DNA of 47,183 nt from Prevotella sp. (GCA_017412705.1 JAFPWS010000078.1:1-47183), one strand, 5' to 3'. Positions 1-7,739 are shown, counted from the first letter of the stretch. The notes: generated by a model from the letters alone, not told the origin. Numbers and translations: made by a program.

Positions 1-2139
1 ATACAAGCGGCCTGTCTGCTTCGAGTAGTCCATCAGCAACGGCTCCATCTGCAACGGTTCGGAGGTCAGGTTCCAGGTGGTGCGCAGACGGTGCTCCGTG
101 TTGGCCTGATAGTACTCAGTCATAGGCAACAGGTCGCTGCCTCGGCGGATGTTCAGCAGCATAATCTTGAAGCGGTTGGAGGACCGCCATGCCGCCATGT
201 CTTTCTGGTCGCTCATGAACAGTCCCTGCGAGGTGGCCACCCACAGGTGTCCATCAGTATCTACACCCATGTCGTTGATGAAGTCGCCGCGCAACCCCTC
301 GCCGTAGCCGAAATGCTGCATCTCCTTCAAGTCGTAGCTGAAGCGGAACACACCGCGCTCGGAGGCCAACACATAGTAACTGTGCATGTCGTCCACCATA
401 TTGCGACACCACTTGTCGTTAAACCGGATAGGCAACTGCAACTCGCCGAAGTCGGTCATCTGCTCGTTCGTGTAGAAGGTCTGCGGTCCTGTGCGCATAA
501 ACACCAGACCGTCGTGGCCGTTATAGGCCTTCATCCACGTCTCGCGGTTGAAGAAACCTTTGGGAAAGTTGGTATCCACGATGTCATGGCTGCGCACGCT
601 GTAGAGCGAGCAGCCTGTAGCTCCCGTCAACCAGGCATTGCCACTACGGTCGAAGGCAATGCTTAGGATGAGTCCGCCCACGATGTGGGAGTTCTGTTCG
701 GTGAAGTGCTCTTGCAGCTTGCCGTCGCCGACAATCATCAGCCCGTGTCCACAGCCTATCCACAGCCGTCCGTCAGGACCAGTCTTCAGGTCGCCTATCG
801 AGGTGTCGTCAAGCAGTGGGGAGAATGTCTGAGGGCTGAGCTGCAACGTCTGTGGGTCGAAGACGTGCAGACCGCCGTCGAAGGTGCCGACATAGAAGCG
901 GCCCTCCCACCAGACAATGGTGGTGACGATATGTCCGCCGCCCAGCTCCTGTGGCGAGTAGTAGCGATGCTGGCCGGTCTGCGTGTTGACATAGTGAAAG
1001 CCGTTCTGCGTACCGATGAGCGCATCGTCGCCATGCCGACAGAAGGTGCGCACATTCATGCCCTCCGTGGTGAAAGCCCTCTCAGTGCTCCCACTCCTAC
1101 GGGAGGGGGCTGGGGGGAGGCTGAACACGCGGAACACGTCACCGCTATAGTAGGTATAGGCCAGCCCGTGGCGCACGAAGCCAAACCAGTTGACACCGTT
1201 TGCATCGCGGTAGTAGCAGTAGACACCATTGCTCATCAGCCGGTGCGAAACGTCGCCCTCGGTGTCGAAGTGCTCCCTCACCTCTAACCTTATTGTTCCC
1301 CTCTCTTTGGGAGAGGGGTTAGGGGTGAGGCTTAATCGATACGCCCCCGCTCCGTCGGTCGCCACACAGATGCTGCCGTCGGCAGCACGCTGCACCGACA
1401 TGACGATATTGCCCACGCCTTCCACTGGCTTCATCTCATTGGTATGGATGTCGAAGGTAAAGAGTCCGTTACCTCGCGTACCTATTATATATAAACCGTC
1501 ACCGATAGGAGCAAACTGTGTCAGGATGAGCTGCCGCCCCAGAGGGTAGGGGGTCATCTTTCCGCTGCGAGGATTGTAGCTGTTCAGGTCGAAGCGGCTG
1601 AGGAACCATACCAGCCCGTCGTCACCCAAGACGTACTGGCGCACGATGTTATCCAAGCCCTTGCCGCTCGGACTGACATCGACGTGCTTCAGCTGTCGGC
1701 CGTCGTAGGCCATCAGTCCCTGCTGGCCGCCGATATAGAGCGTGTCGCCAACAGCTAACAGGCTGCTGCATTGTTGTATTTCGGGAAGTACGCGCTCAAA
1801 GCGGCCAGAACCATGCGGCAAGCGGTAAAGTCCCTCTAACGTGGCGGCATAGATGCCTGAGTTCCCCACCTCGCACAGGCTCTCCACCGACACATAGCGC
1901 CCCCGCTCGTTCTCTATACGGAAGCTGTCCATCGACTTGCCATTATAGACGTTGATGCCGCTGTTCGTCGCTATCCATGTCATGCCATTGTGGTCGGTCA
2001 TCACGCAATGGGCTGTCTCGCCCGTCAGCCCGTCGTTCAGCGTCAGGCTGACGATGCGCTCCTCACCAATAGTGGCCGCAAAGAGCAACTGCCCCATCAG
2101 CAATAAACATGCAAAAATCCCTGTCCTTGTTCGTCTCAT
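1..2139 (-). CDS. Propeller sensor of a hybrid two-component (HTCS-type) regulator, 3' end missing
   Basis: An open frame of exactly 713 codons runs from the ATG at 2139 to the window edge, so the C-terminal half is not visible. It starts with a signal peptide (MRRTRTGIFACLLLMGQLLFA), followed by repeated two-component-regulator propeller blades with motifs such as GLTGETAH, GNSGIYAATLEGLY, DGLVWFLSRF, DGRLWIGCGHGL and DGHLWVATSQGL. The last visible residues (LTSEPLQMEPLLMDY) look like the start of a Y_Y_Y domain. In this family the periplasmic propeller binds an oligosaccharide and signals to a cytoplasmic kinase and/or AraC domain, activating a PUL. Which output domains follow here cannot be seen. 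Two C-rich palindromic elements (1088-1122, 1276-1330) are carried in frame inside the propeller. A clear promoter and palindromes lie upstream. Confidence 0.88.
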   Translation of the reverse strand, partial: MRRTRTGIFACLLLMGQLLFAATIGEERIVSLTLNDGLTGETAHCVMTDHNGMTWIATNSGINVYNGKSMDSFRIENERGRYVSVESLCEVGNSGIYAATLEGLYRLPHGSGRFERVLPEIQQCSSLLAVGDTLYIGGQQGLMAYDGRQLKHVDVSPSGKGLDNIVRQYVLGDDGLVWFLSRFDLNSYNPRSGKMTPYPLGRQLILTQFAPIGDGLYIIGTRGNGLFTFDIHTNEMKPVEGVGNIVMSVQRAADGSICVATDGAGAYRLSLTPNPSPKERGTIRLEVREHFDTEGDVSHRLMSNGVYCYYRDANGVNWFGFVRHGLAYTYYSGDVFRVFSLPPAPSRRSGSTERAFTTEGMNVRTFCRHGDDALIGTQNGFHYVNTQTGQHRYYSPQELGGGHIVTTIVWWEGRFYVGTFDGGLHVFDPQTLQLSPQTFSPLLDDTSIGDLKTGPDGRLWIGCGHGLMIVGDGKLQEHFTEQNSHIVGGLILSIAFDRSGNAWLTGATGCSLYSVRSHDIVDTNFPKGFFNRETWMKAYNGHDGLVFMRTGPQTFYTNEQMTDFGELQLPIRFNDKWCRNMVDDMHSYYVLASERGVFRFSYDLKEMQHFGYGEGLRGDFINDMGVDTDGHLWVATSQGLFMSDQKDMAAWRSSNRFKIMLLNIRRGSDLLPMTEYYQANTEHRLRTTWNLTSEPLQMEPLLMDYSKQTGRLY
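1088..1122. repeat. In-frame C-rich palindromic element, copy A1
   Basis: C-rich arm, short loop and G-rich arm followed by a GGGGGGAGGCT tail. It is read in frame by the sensor gene as roughly SLPPAPSRRSGS, between two propeller blades. Same family as the other A copies but more diverged. Confidence 0.6.
1276..1330. repeat. In-frame C-rich palindromic element, copy A2
   Basis: Nested inverted repeat. The outer arms 1276-1288 and 1318-1330 match at 12 of 13 positions; the inner arms CCCCTCTC (1298-1305) and GAGAGGGG (1311-1318) are perfect. The sensor gene reads it as SLTPNPSPKERGT. It is nearly identical in core to copies A4 and A8 more than 11 kb away. Confidence 0.85.
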
Positions 2140-2165
2140 TACAGCTAATTAACCGTTTTCAACGA

Positions 2166-2197
2166 CAAAAGTAGAAAATATTTGGCAAATATCCAAA
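2166..2197 (-). promoter_or_regulatory. Promoter of the propeller sensor gene
   Basis: On the minus strand, TTTG (2197-2194), 20 bases, then TACTTTTG (2173-2166) match the Bacteroidota housekeeping promoter (-33 TTTG, -7 TAnnTTTG). This predicts a leader of about 20 bases before the ATG at 2139. Confidence 0.75.
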
Positions 2198-2208
2198 TAT
2201 ATTTGGAT
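2178..2208. promoter_or_regulatory. Two adjacent palindromes over the sensor promoter (operator candidate)
   Basis: A 15-bp palindrome ATATTTGGCAAATAT (2178-2192) abuts an 18-bp perfect palindrome ATCCAAATATATTTGGAT (2191-2208). Together they repeat the half-site ATTTGG/CCAAAT and cover the -33 box and the spacer. This could be an operator. AT-rich palindromes do arise by chance, so the role is inferred. Confidence 0.45.
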
Positions 2209-2248
2209 TTTTCTGAGCGAGGCAGCCACTTGCTTCCGTGTTGCCTGC

Positions 2249-4393
2249 CTACTTGAGCTTCACCCAGTATAGGACGCCCTCTTGGCTGTGCCTGCTCTTG
2301 AACTTGTATTCAGGACGGTTCAGGTAGCTGCCCATCTTGCGGAAGGTGGCGTCATCCTCCTTGTAGCCTCGGAAGTGCTTCTTCATCAGGGCTGAGAGGG
2401 TTTTCAGCGACATCCACACACCCTCGTCATCTGGTCGGGGCTTCTGGATGAGCGACAGCATCATCTCGCCCAATCCGTTCAGACGCTGGTATTGCAGGTT
2501 GTGCTCCATCAGGTTGTGCTCCTCGTCCTTCGTCAGCCAGTAGCGCTCGCCATGATTGATTTCGTGGAGCAGCTGGGCATATAGCTGGTCGTGCTTGACG
2601 GGTGTCTGGAAGTCGATGTCGCCGTCAATACTGACACACACGAACCGACGGCTGCCGCTGGGGTCGACGAGGGGTGTCTGCTCGTTGGTAGTACCAATGA
2701 ACGAGGCGTAGCGCCGGTTGGTGGTATAGGCCTTGCCGTAGGGCGGACGGTATTTCAGGTCGGCAGTCGACACGAGGTACTTCAAGACGATTTGCTGGCG
2801 CTGGGTGACGCGGTCGAACTCGTCGAGGTTGATGAGGCCGAACGAGGTAAGCCCCAGGTTCAGGTCTTGCTCGTTCTTGAAGTTGATGCGGTCGTTGTAG
2901 TAGTCCAACAGGTCGCGAGGCAGCAGGATGCGACAGAAGCTGGACTTGCCACAGCCCTGCCGGCCTATCAACAGCGGTACGAGGGCATTGCCCGTGAGCT
3001 GACCCTTGCCCAGCCACATGGCCACCATCGAGCGCATCCAGATATGGAACAGGTAGGTCCATTCCGCCCACTCCGTAGGCACTCGTCCGGCAAGCTCCGT
3101 TACGCGGTCCTTGCCGTCCCACCGTGGCAGGTGGTCGAGATAGTCGTTCATGGGGTCGTAGCGCTGTATGTCGTCAGAGTTGACATAGCGGCGGATGTCC
3201 TTGTCCCAACAGCGAATGCCCTGTTCCAGGGCGCGCATGGTGATGGAGTTGCGGGCCTCTTCCGTCAGGTCCTGGAACGAGAAGCCGACGCCCGTCCTCA
3301 CACGATACTCCGCCACCCCTCGCATCACGTTCTTACGCAGCTCGTAGTGGGTATTGAGGAAGATGTTGACCTTCATCGTCAGCAGCGTCTCCGGCGGTAT
3401 GTTCTTCTGGCGCCGGAGGCCTTTGCGCTCCATGTATTTCCTGACATGTTCGTCACGATAGGCATTCTCGAAGACTTTCTTCACCAGCTCGCCATCTTTC
3501 CAGAAGGCAGAGTGCATCAGGGCCTGACGCATGGCGGGCCCCATGGCAAGCCCCGTCTCCTGACAATATTGGGCCAACCGGACGAGGCGGGCATGCAGGC
3601 GTTCGTCAGCATCGGCAATACCCTCCGTGTCGTCACAGGCCTTCGACAGGTTGAACTCGAACACGGTATGCAGACTGCGATAGCGGTCGTAGCCTAGCTC
3701 GTCGTCGGTCTGTTCGAGCGTTGAAGGCTGGCGGTTCAGCGCGTCGGTGGCCTTCTCGGCCTTGGCATAGATGGCTGTCGCCAACGGGTTGAAGACCAGC
3801 TGGGGGTCGTAGCTCATATAGCAGATGCGCTGAGGCAGGGGCTCCAGCTTCTCTACCGTCACACCTAACTGACCATTATATATCATGCGGGCGCGCTCAT
3901 ACAGATTCTCATGGAACAGCCCCATATCGCCATCCCCTGAGGGAAGACGGAATCCCTGGCCAGGAAACAGCTCGCCCCGACAGATAATCTTCACGGATTG
4001 TCCGTCGGCACCCACAAAGGCCATCAGCGTCTGGGGCATCTCGGCAGCACCGCGACGCACGGCACTGGCCTCATCGTGGCCGGTCAGGTTGTTCACCTCC
4101 AGCAGCACCAGTCCGTTGTAGCCTCTGACAACACGCTCGCCCTTGCGGTTCTCCTGCTCCAGTGCAAAGCAGATGCGAGGCAGCTCCTTGGGCCATTTCA
4201 CATAGCCGTTCAACGTCCCGTCGCTCTTGCGGCTGGCCAGCGTCATCAGCGGGAACTCCCGACGAAACTCGCTCACCTCTTCCTGATATTCACCCGTGCG
4301 GATGGCTTCTGCCACAGCCTGCAACCCATCGAGTCGCAGCGTCTCCCTGTTACGGTAGTTCTTGATAATCGTTACTCTTGTATCCATCGTCAT
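2249..4393 (-). CDS. VapE/VirE-family P-loop protein (BT4734-like N-terminus, DUF3874-like C-terminus)
   Basis: A 714-residue protein with three recognisable parts. The N-terminal third (about 50-200; KWPKELPRICFALEQ, GYNGLVLLEVNNL) resembles the VirE N-terminal/BT4734-like domain, thought to be primase-like. The middle is a VapE-type ATPase with Walker A GRQGCGKSS near residue 480 and Walker B LINLDEFD near 520, then a sensor-like FIGTTNEQTPL. The C-terminal 100 residues (from about YWLTKDEEHNLMEHN) resemble DUF3874. Such proteins are common in Bacteroidota genomic islands and phage satellites and are usually interpreted as replication helicase-primases; the function here is inferred. The ATG at 4393 has another ATG two codons in. 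The gene stands alone, with its own promoter, and diverges from a DUF6078-like gene across a repeat-rich region. Confidence 0.88.
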   Translation of the reverse strand: MTMDTRVTIIKNYRNRETLRLDGLQAVAEAIRTGEYQEEVSEFRREFPLMTLASRKSDGTLNGYVKWPKELPRICFALEQENRKGERVVRGYNGLVLLEVNNLTGHDEASAVRRGAAEMPQTLMAFVGADGQSVKIICRGELFPGQGFRLPSGDGDMGLFHENLYERARMIYNGQLGVTVEKLEPLPQRICYMSYDPQLVFNPLATAIYAKAEKATDALNRQPSTLEQTDDELGYDRYRSLHTVFEFNLSKACDDTEGIADADERLHARLVRLAQYCQETGLAMGPAMRQALMHSAFWKDGELVKKVFENAYRDEHVRKYMERKGLRRQKNIPPETLLTMKVNIFLNTHYELRKNVMRGVAEYRVRTGVGFSFQDLTEEARNSITMRALEQGIRCWDKDIRRYVNSDDIQRYDPMNDYLDHLPRWDGKDRVTELAGRVPTEWAEWTYLFHIWMRSMVAMWLGKGQLTGNALVPLLIGRQGCGKSSFCRILLPRDLLDYYNDRINFKNEQDLNLGLTSFGLINLDEFDRVTQRQQIVLKYLVSTADLKYRPPYGKAYTTNRRYASFIGTTNEQTPLVDPSGSRRFVCVSIDGDIDFQTPVKHDQLYAQLLHEINHGERYWLTKDEEHNLMEHNLQYQRLNGLGEMMLSLIQKPRPDDEGVWMSLKTLSALMKKHFRGYKEDDATFRKMGSYLNRPEYKFKSRHSQEGVLYWVKLK

Positions 4394-4406
4394 ACATTGT
4401 TTTCTG

Positions 4407-4438
4407 CAAAGTTATTAAAAAATTTCTTGTTATCCAAA
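4407..4438 (-). promoter_or_regulatory. Promoter of the vapE-like gene
   Basis: On the minus strand, TTTG (4438-4435), 20 bases, then TAACTTTG (4414-4407). The ATG at 4393 follows after 13 bases, giving a leader of under 10 bases. Confidence 0.75.
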
Positions 4439-4521
4439 AATTTTATCATTAAATCATCATCAAAATTAGATTTTATCGTCATTTTATCACTTAAGCCACT
4501 AACATACACTGATTTAACTCA

Positions 4522-4898
4522 TGACGTTAAGCCATTATTATCGTCATGCTAACATCATTTTAACGTCATTTCTATCGTTTCAGCCTAGTTCTCATGCCCG
4601 TTCAGGTTCGGCCTAACACCTTTTCACGCTCGGCCTGAAGGCCGTTCAGCCTCGGCCTGTGACATAGTTTCTCGGTAGGAAACTGGCAGTTTCCTACCGA
4701 GAAACTAACAGTTTCCTTATTGGAAACTATATATCTACCTAAGACAAAATGAACCATAAACCATTGGAAATAAACCTTTTAAGAGCTATAGAAAGACGAT
4801 TCGCCATTGAATAATGACGTTATACTGATGTTATACAATTGTTACCGTCAGCACTTAACCTTCTGATATAAAGCAATATAAGTCATGAAGTGACGTTA
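4522..4898. repeat. Four copies of the octamer TGACGTTA
   Basis: Exact copies at 4522-4529 (+), 4561-4568 (-, as TAACGTCA), 4815-4822 (+) and 4891-4898 (+). Near-copies TCGTCAT occur at 4476 and 4541. A given octamer is expected far less than once in this length, so this looks like a protein-binding motif or a dispersed repeat. Confidence 0.55.
4534..4731. repeat. 22-bp-phased repeat array
   Basis: Nine successive 22-bp windows keep register. 4534 and 4556 share (T/A)CGTCAT at the same offset. 4600, 4622 and 4644 share TTCA followed by TCGGCCT (TCGGCCT starts at 4608, 4630 and 4652), and 4578 is a weaker match. 4666, 4688 and 4710 each read AGTTTC-N7-GAAACT-N3, so every unit contains a 6-bp inverted repeat. 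The array looks like iterons or a regulatory protein array; there are no unique spacers of CRISPR type. Confidence 0.65.
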
Positions 4899-4959
4899 AT
4901 ACCTATTTTTAATAGATTTTTTAATTGGAAAATATTTCGTACCTTTGAGGCAAGACTCG

Positions 4960-5033
4960 AAGATACTTTCGCTCGGCAATAAAAACAAAAAAATTGGTTT
5001 TTGTTTTGTATTGCGCTCGCTTATTCGTATCTT
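4960..5033. repeat. Long imperfect inverted repeat upstream of the DUF6078-like gene
   Basis: The left arm begins AAGATAC (4960-4966) and runs through CGCTCGGCAATAAAAACAAAAA. The right arm ends GTATCTT (5027-5033) and, reverse-complemented, reads AAGATACGAATAAGCGAGCG followed by CAATACAAAACAAAAA. The arms are similar, with small gaps. The right arm supplies the -7 promoter box of the gene. The structure is MITE-like, but no target duplication was identified. Confidence 0.5.
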
Positions 5034-5035
5034 TG
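5005..5035 (+). promoter_or_regulatory. Promoter of the DUF6078-like gene
   Basis: TTTG (5005-5008), 19 bases, then TATCTTTG (5028-5035). Only five bases separate the -7 box from the ATG at 5041, predicting a leaderless or nearly leaderless transcript. This decides the start: the upstream in-frame TTG at 4945 would lie before the promoter. A second TACCTTTG at 4940-4947 has no good -33 partner. Confidence 0.7.
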
Positions 5036-5040
5036 CAGGG

Positions 5041-5502
5041 ATGAATACGACAAAACCTGTTTTGACTAAAGAAGAAGAAAAAGCGTTTCGCGAAAAGGCC
5101 GGCCACTACCTGGTATGTTTCAACGACCAATGTCCGCTGCACGAGGAGTGCCTGCGCTGGCTGGTAGGTCTGTATGTCGATACCACACTGCCTGCATATA
5201 CAGGCGTTAACCCACGTAATCCGCAGAATGGTGGCGAGCAGTGCGCGCTGTTCCGCAAGAAGGAGCGCGTCATGATGAAGCGTGGCATGACCCAGCTTTA
5301 TCAAGAGATGCCTCGGTACAAGGAGCACCGTATTCGCCTGCTGCTCCAACTGATATGGGGCAGGAAGCGCTACTTCGAGATGCGAAAAGGCGAGCGCCTG
5401 ATCAACCCCCAACAGCAAGAGGATGTCATCTACGCCTGTCGGCATCATGGCTGGACAGGTCCTATTGTCTACGATGGCGAGGTAGAAGACTGGAATTGGT
5501 AA
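5041..5502 (+). CDS. DUF6078-like small protein
   Basis: A 153-residue protein starting at the ATG right after the promoter. The sequence is hydrophilic, without signal peptide or membrane segment. Cysteines occur in a spaced pattern (VCFNDQCPLHEEC near the N-terminus, a later QCALF and YACRHHG), which could suggest a structural or metal-binding role. It resembles a family of Prevotella/Bacteroides proteins of unknown function that I recall as DUF6078; the family name is given with moderate confidence. It diverges from the vapE-like gene and is followed by a hairpin terminator. Function unknown. Confidence 0.75.
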   Translation: MNTTKPVLTKEEEKAFREKAGHYLVCFNDQCPLHEECLRWLVGLYVDTTLPAYTGVNPRNPQNGGEQCALFRKKERVMMKRGMTQLYQEMPRYKEHRIRLLLQLIWGRKRYFEMRKGERLINPQQQEDVIYACRHHGWTGPIVYDGEVEDWNW

Positions 5503-5507
5503 GCGAC

Positions 5508-5540
5508 AAAAAAACCGGGTGCTTCACGCATCCGGCTTTT
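5508..5540. terminator. Bidirectional rho-independent terminator
   Basis: CCGGGTGC (5515-5522) and GCATCCGG (5528-5535) pair around a 5-base loop, with a run of A before and CTTTT after. It can act for the DUF6078-like gene on the plus strand and also for the convergent MFS operon. Confidence 0.65.
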
Positions 5541-5599
5541 ACCTTAAAAAATACTAACCTAATCTGAAAACTACTAACTACATTACTAACATAAACTAT

Positions 5600-5650
5600 A
5601 TGAAGCTAATTTTTACTTTATGTTTGTTATCTATAATACGGATGAGGTGA
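5600..5650 (+). pseudogene. Possible remnant: leader and signal-peptide start of a lost gene
   Basis: After an A-rich leader with repeated ACTAAC motifs, an ATG at 5600 opens a 16-codon frame, MKLIFTLCLLSIIRMR, then stop. This looks like the first half of a signal peptide cut off just before the convergent MFS gene. The leader reminds me of those before secreted or outer-membrane PUL genes. It is short, so this is a suggestion only. Confidence 0.3.
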
Positions 5651-5668
5651 CACTACTACGCAATGTGC

Positions 5669-6850
5669 TCAGGCTTTTTTTACGAAAAAGGCACAATAGG
5701 TCAGATAGGCTATCTCCAGTGCGATGACCAGTGCGCCGCCCATGATGCCCGCCTGCTCGTTGGCAGCACCTACGAGGAACGACACCGTACCGCCAGCCAC
5801 GGCCATAATCATCAGACCGCTGATCTCGTTGCCCTTGTCGGGACGGCTCTTCAAGGCCAGACCATAGACAATGGGGAACACGCACGAACAGCAGAAGCCG
5901 ATGCCGCCGATGCAGATGAAGTCGAGCCACTCGTGGCTGACCAGGGCCAGCACCACGGCAAACAGCAGACAGGCGACGATGTTCAGGCGGAAATAGCGGA
6001 CCTCCGACATCTTTGTCATGAGGAACATGCCGATGAAGGCGCCGATGGTGCGGCAGACGAAATACACCTGCGGAGCCATGCCGGCAGCCTCCTTCGAGTA
6101 GTCGAAGCGCGTTATCATGACTTTCGAGGAGAGGAAGTTGGTCGATACGTCAGTACCCACGGCGAAGAAGATGCCGAAGAAGAGCAGCAGGATGGTCTTG
6201 TCACCTAACAATCCTAATGTCTTGCCGATACCTGACGAAGATCCGTCGGGAACGGTGGCCTCACGCGGGATGGGGGTCAACAAGAGCCATAGGCCCGACA
6301 CCAGTGTGATGGCTCCCATCAGCGGGAAGCACAGATACCACTTGCCCTCGTCGCCACCGCCTAACCAGTTGACGGCAGCCAGCACGATGAAGGGTCCGAC
6401 AAAGGACGAGATAGCCTTGACCACTTGACCGGCTGTCAGGCTCGAAGTGAGCAGCTTCTCATCGGTAATGACGTTCTGCAGCAGCGGATTGACTGACACC
6501 TGCAGGATGGCATTGCCGATACCCAGCAGGGCGTAGGCCAGAAGGGTCATCGCGCTGTCGTAGTGGATGAGGGGTAGCGCCATGCCGATGACAGTCACGA
6601 GCATCGACAGCAGCACCGTGTTCTTGCGCCCGATGCGGTTCATCATCAGACCGACGGGTACACCCAACAGGAAGAACCACACGAACACCACGGAGGGAAT
6701 CAGTCCCGCCATGGTCTGGCTCCAGCCAAAGGCCGACGCGGCATAGTCAGAAGAAATGCCCACGATGTCGCAGAAGCCCATCACGAAGAAGCCGAACAGG
6801 ACGGGCAACGCCGCCCAAACATTATTTTTCTTTTCCATAGTCACTTTCAT
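5669..6850 (-). CDS. Sugar transporter, major facilitator superfamily
   Basis: 393 residues with about twelve hydrophobic segments across the whole length. It has the MFS loop motif between helices 2 and 3 (GLMMNRIGRKN) and a FucP/glucose-galactose-type stretch in the next helices (LLGIGNAILQVSVNPL). It is an inner-membrane proton- or ion-driven sugar importer by family. It is the last gene of a minus-strand run with a KduD-like dehydrogenase, DUF4861 protein and GH43 enzyme, so a uronate or other pectin-derived sugar is the likely substrate (inference from context). The start may be the ATG at 6850 or, four codons on, MEKKNN at 6838. Its 3' end faces the terminator at 5515-5535. Confidence 0.85.
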   Translation of the reverse strand: MKVTMEKKNNVWAALPVLFGFFVMGFCDIVGISSDYAASAFGWSQTMAGLIPSVVFVWFFLLGVPVGLMMNRIGRKNTVLLSMLVTVIGMALPLIHYDSAMTLLAYALLGIGNAILQVSVNPLLQNVITDEKLLTSSLTAGQVVKAISSFVGPFIVLAAVNWLGGGDEGKWYLCFPLMGAITLVSGLWLLLTPIPREATVPDGSSSGIGKTLGLLGDKTILLLFFGIFFAVGTDVSTNFLSSKVMITRFDYSKEAAGMAPQVYFVCRTIGAFIGMFLMTKMSEVRYFRLNIVACLLFAVVLALVSHEWLDFICIGGIGFCCSCVFPIVYGLALKSRPDKGNEISGLMIMAVAGGTVSFLVGAANEQAGIMGGALVIALEIAYLTYCAFFVKKA

Positions 6851-6887
6851 TTTGCAGTTAGCAATTAGCTGTTAACTAATAGCCAAA

Positions 6888-7688
6888 TCAGGGCTGCTTG
6901 CCGATGTAGGCCAGGATGCCACCGTCTACATAGAGGATATGACCGTTGACGGCATCAGAAGCCTTCGATGCCAAGAACACGGCCGGACCTCCCAACTCTG
7001 AAGGATCGAGCCAACGACCTGCAGGAGTCTTGGCGCAGATAAAGCTGTCGAACGGATGACGGCTGCCGTCGGGCTGACGCTCACGGAGGGGAGCGGTCTG
7101 CGGGGTGGCGATGTAGCCCGGACCAATACCGTTGCACTGGATGTTGTACTCACCATACTCCGAACAGATGTTGCGGGTCAGCATCTTCAGGCCACCCTTG
7201 GCGGCAGCGTAGGCAGAGACGGTCTCACGACCCAGCTCTGACATCATCGAGCAGATGTTGATGATCTTACCCTCACGACGCTCCATCATCTCAGGGATGA
7301 CAGCTGAGGCGCAGATGAACGGACCCACAAGGTCGATATCGATGACCTGCTGGAACTCCTCGCGCTTCATCTCGTGCATGGGGATGCGCTTGATGATGCC
7401 GGCATTGTTGACGAGGATGTCGATGTTGCCCACCTCCTGGTGAATCTGCTCGACGACAGCCTTCACGCCAGCTTCGTCAGTAACGTCGCACACATAGCCC
7501 TTGACATTCTCAATACCAGCCTCCTTGTAGTTCTGAAGTCCGCGCTCCAGAGCCTCCTCGTTGCGGTCGTTGAAGATGATGGTTTTGATACCTGCGGCCA
7601 CAAAAGCCTTTGCAATGTTGAAACCAATGCCATAAGAGGCACCCGTAATCCAGGCATTCTTGCCCTCTAATGAAAAAATGTTTGCCAT
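6888..7688 (-). CDS. SDR-family gluconate 5-dehydrogenase / KduD-like oxidoreductase
   Basis: 266 residues forming a classical short-chain dehydrogenase: cofactor motif TGASYGIG at the N-terminus, NNAG near residue 90, and the catalytic Ser/Tyr/Lys set in CSMMSELG and YAAAK. The C-terminal ILYVDGGILAY is typical of the group. Homologues are annotated as gluconate 5-dehydrogenase or 2-deoxy-D-gluconate 3-dehydrogenase (KduD), which in pectin pathways reduces or interconverts the keto-deoxyuronate made from unsaturated galacturonate. Its place between an uptake transporter and secreted pectin-type enzymes supports that role; substrate choice is inferred. Cytoplasmic, no signal peptide. Confidence 0.85.
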   Translation of the reverse strand: MANIFSLEGKNAWITGASYGIGFNIAKAFVAAGIKTIIFNDRNEEALERGLQNYKEAGIENVKGYVCDVTDEAGVKAVVEQIHQEVGNIDILVNNAGIIKRIPMHEMKREEFQQVIDIDLVGPFICASAVIPEMMERREGKIINICSMMSELGRETVSAYAAAKGGLKMLTRNICSEYGEYNIQCNGIGPGYIATPQTAPLRERQPDGSRHPFDSFICAKTPAGRWLDPSELGGPAVFLASKASDAVNGHILYVDGGILAYIGKQP

Positions 7689-7739
7689 AACAATATCTTT
7701 TAATGAATGTTTTCTGTCAATACGAACGATGCTGCGACT

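Larger units (their letters stand above)
4394..5040. other. Gene-free, repeat-rich intergenic region between vapE-like and DUF6078-like genes
   Basis: This is the only stretch of more than 300 bases without a gene. It holds the vapE promoter, scattered TGACGTTA motifs, a 22-bp-phased repeat array (4534-4731), an imperfect long inverted repeat (4960-5033) and the promoter of the DUF6078-like gene. It is much richer in A+T than the flanking genes, except for the GC-rich stretch 4600-4665. Open frames crossing it have no recognisable protein content. Confidence 0.7.

Noticed and set aside
2591-3697. Long open frame on the plus strand opposite the vapE-like gene
   Set aside because: Shadow of the real gene: the residue pattern is His/Val/Gln-rich with no recognisable domain, and the minus-strand protein has clear motifs.
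4945-5040. Upstream extension of the DUF6078-like gene from TTG 4945
   Set aside because: The extension lies before the promoter and inside the inverted repeat; the residues are low-complexity Lys/Phe/Asn.
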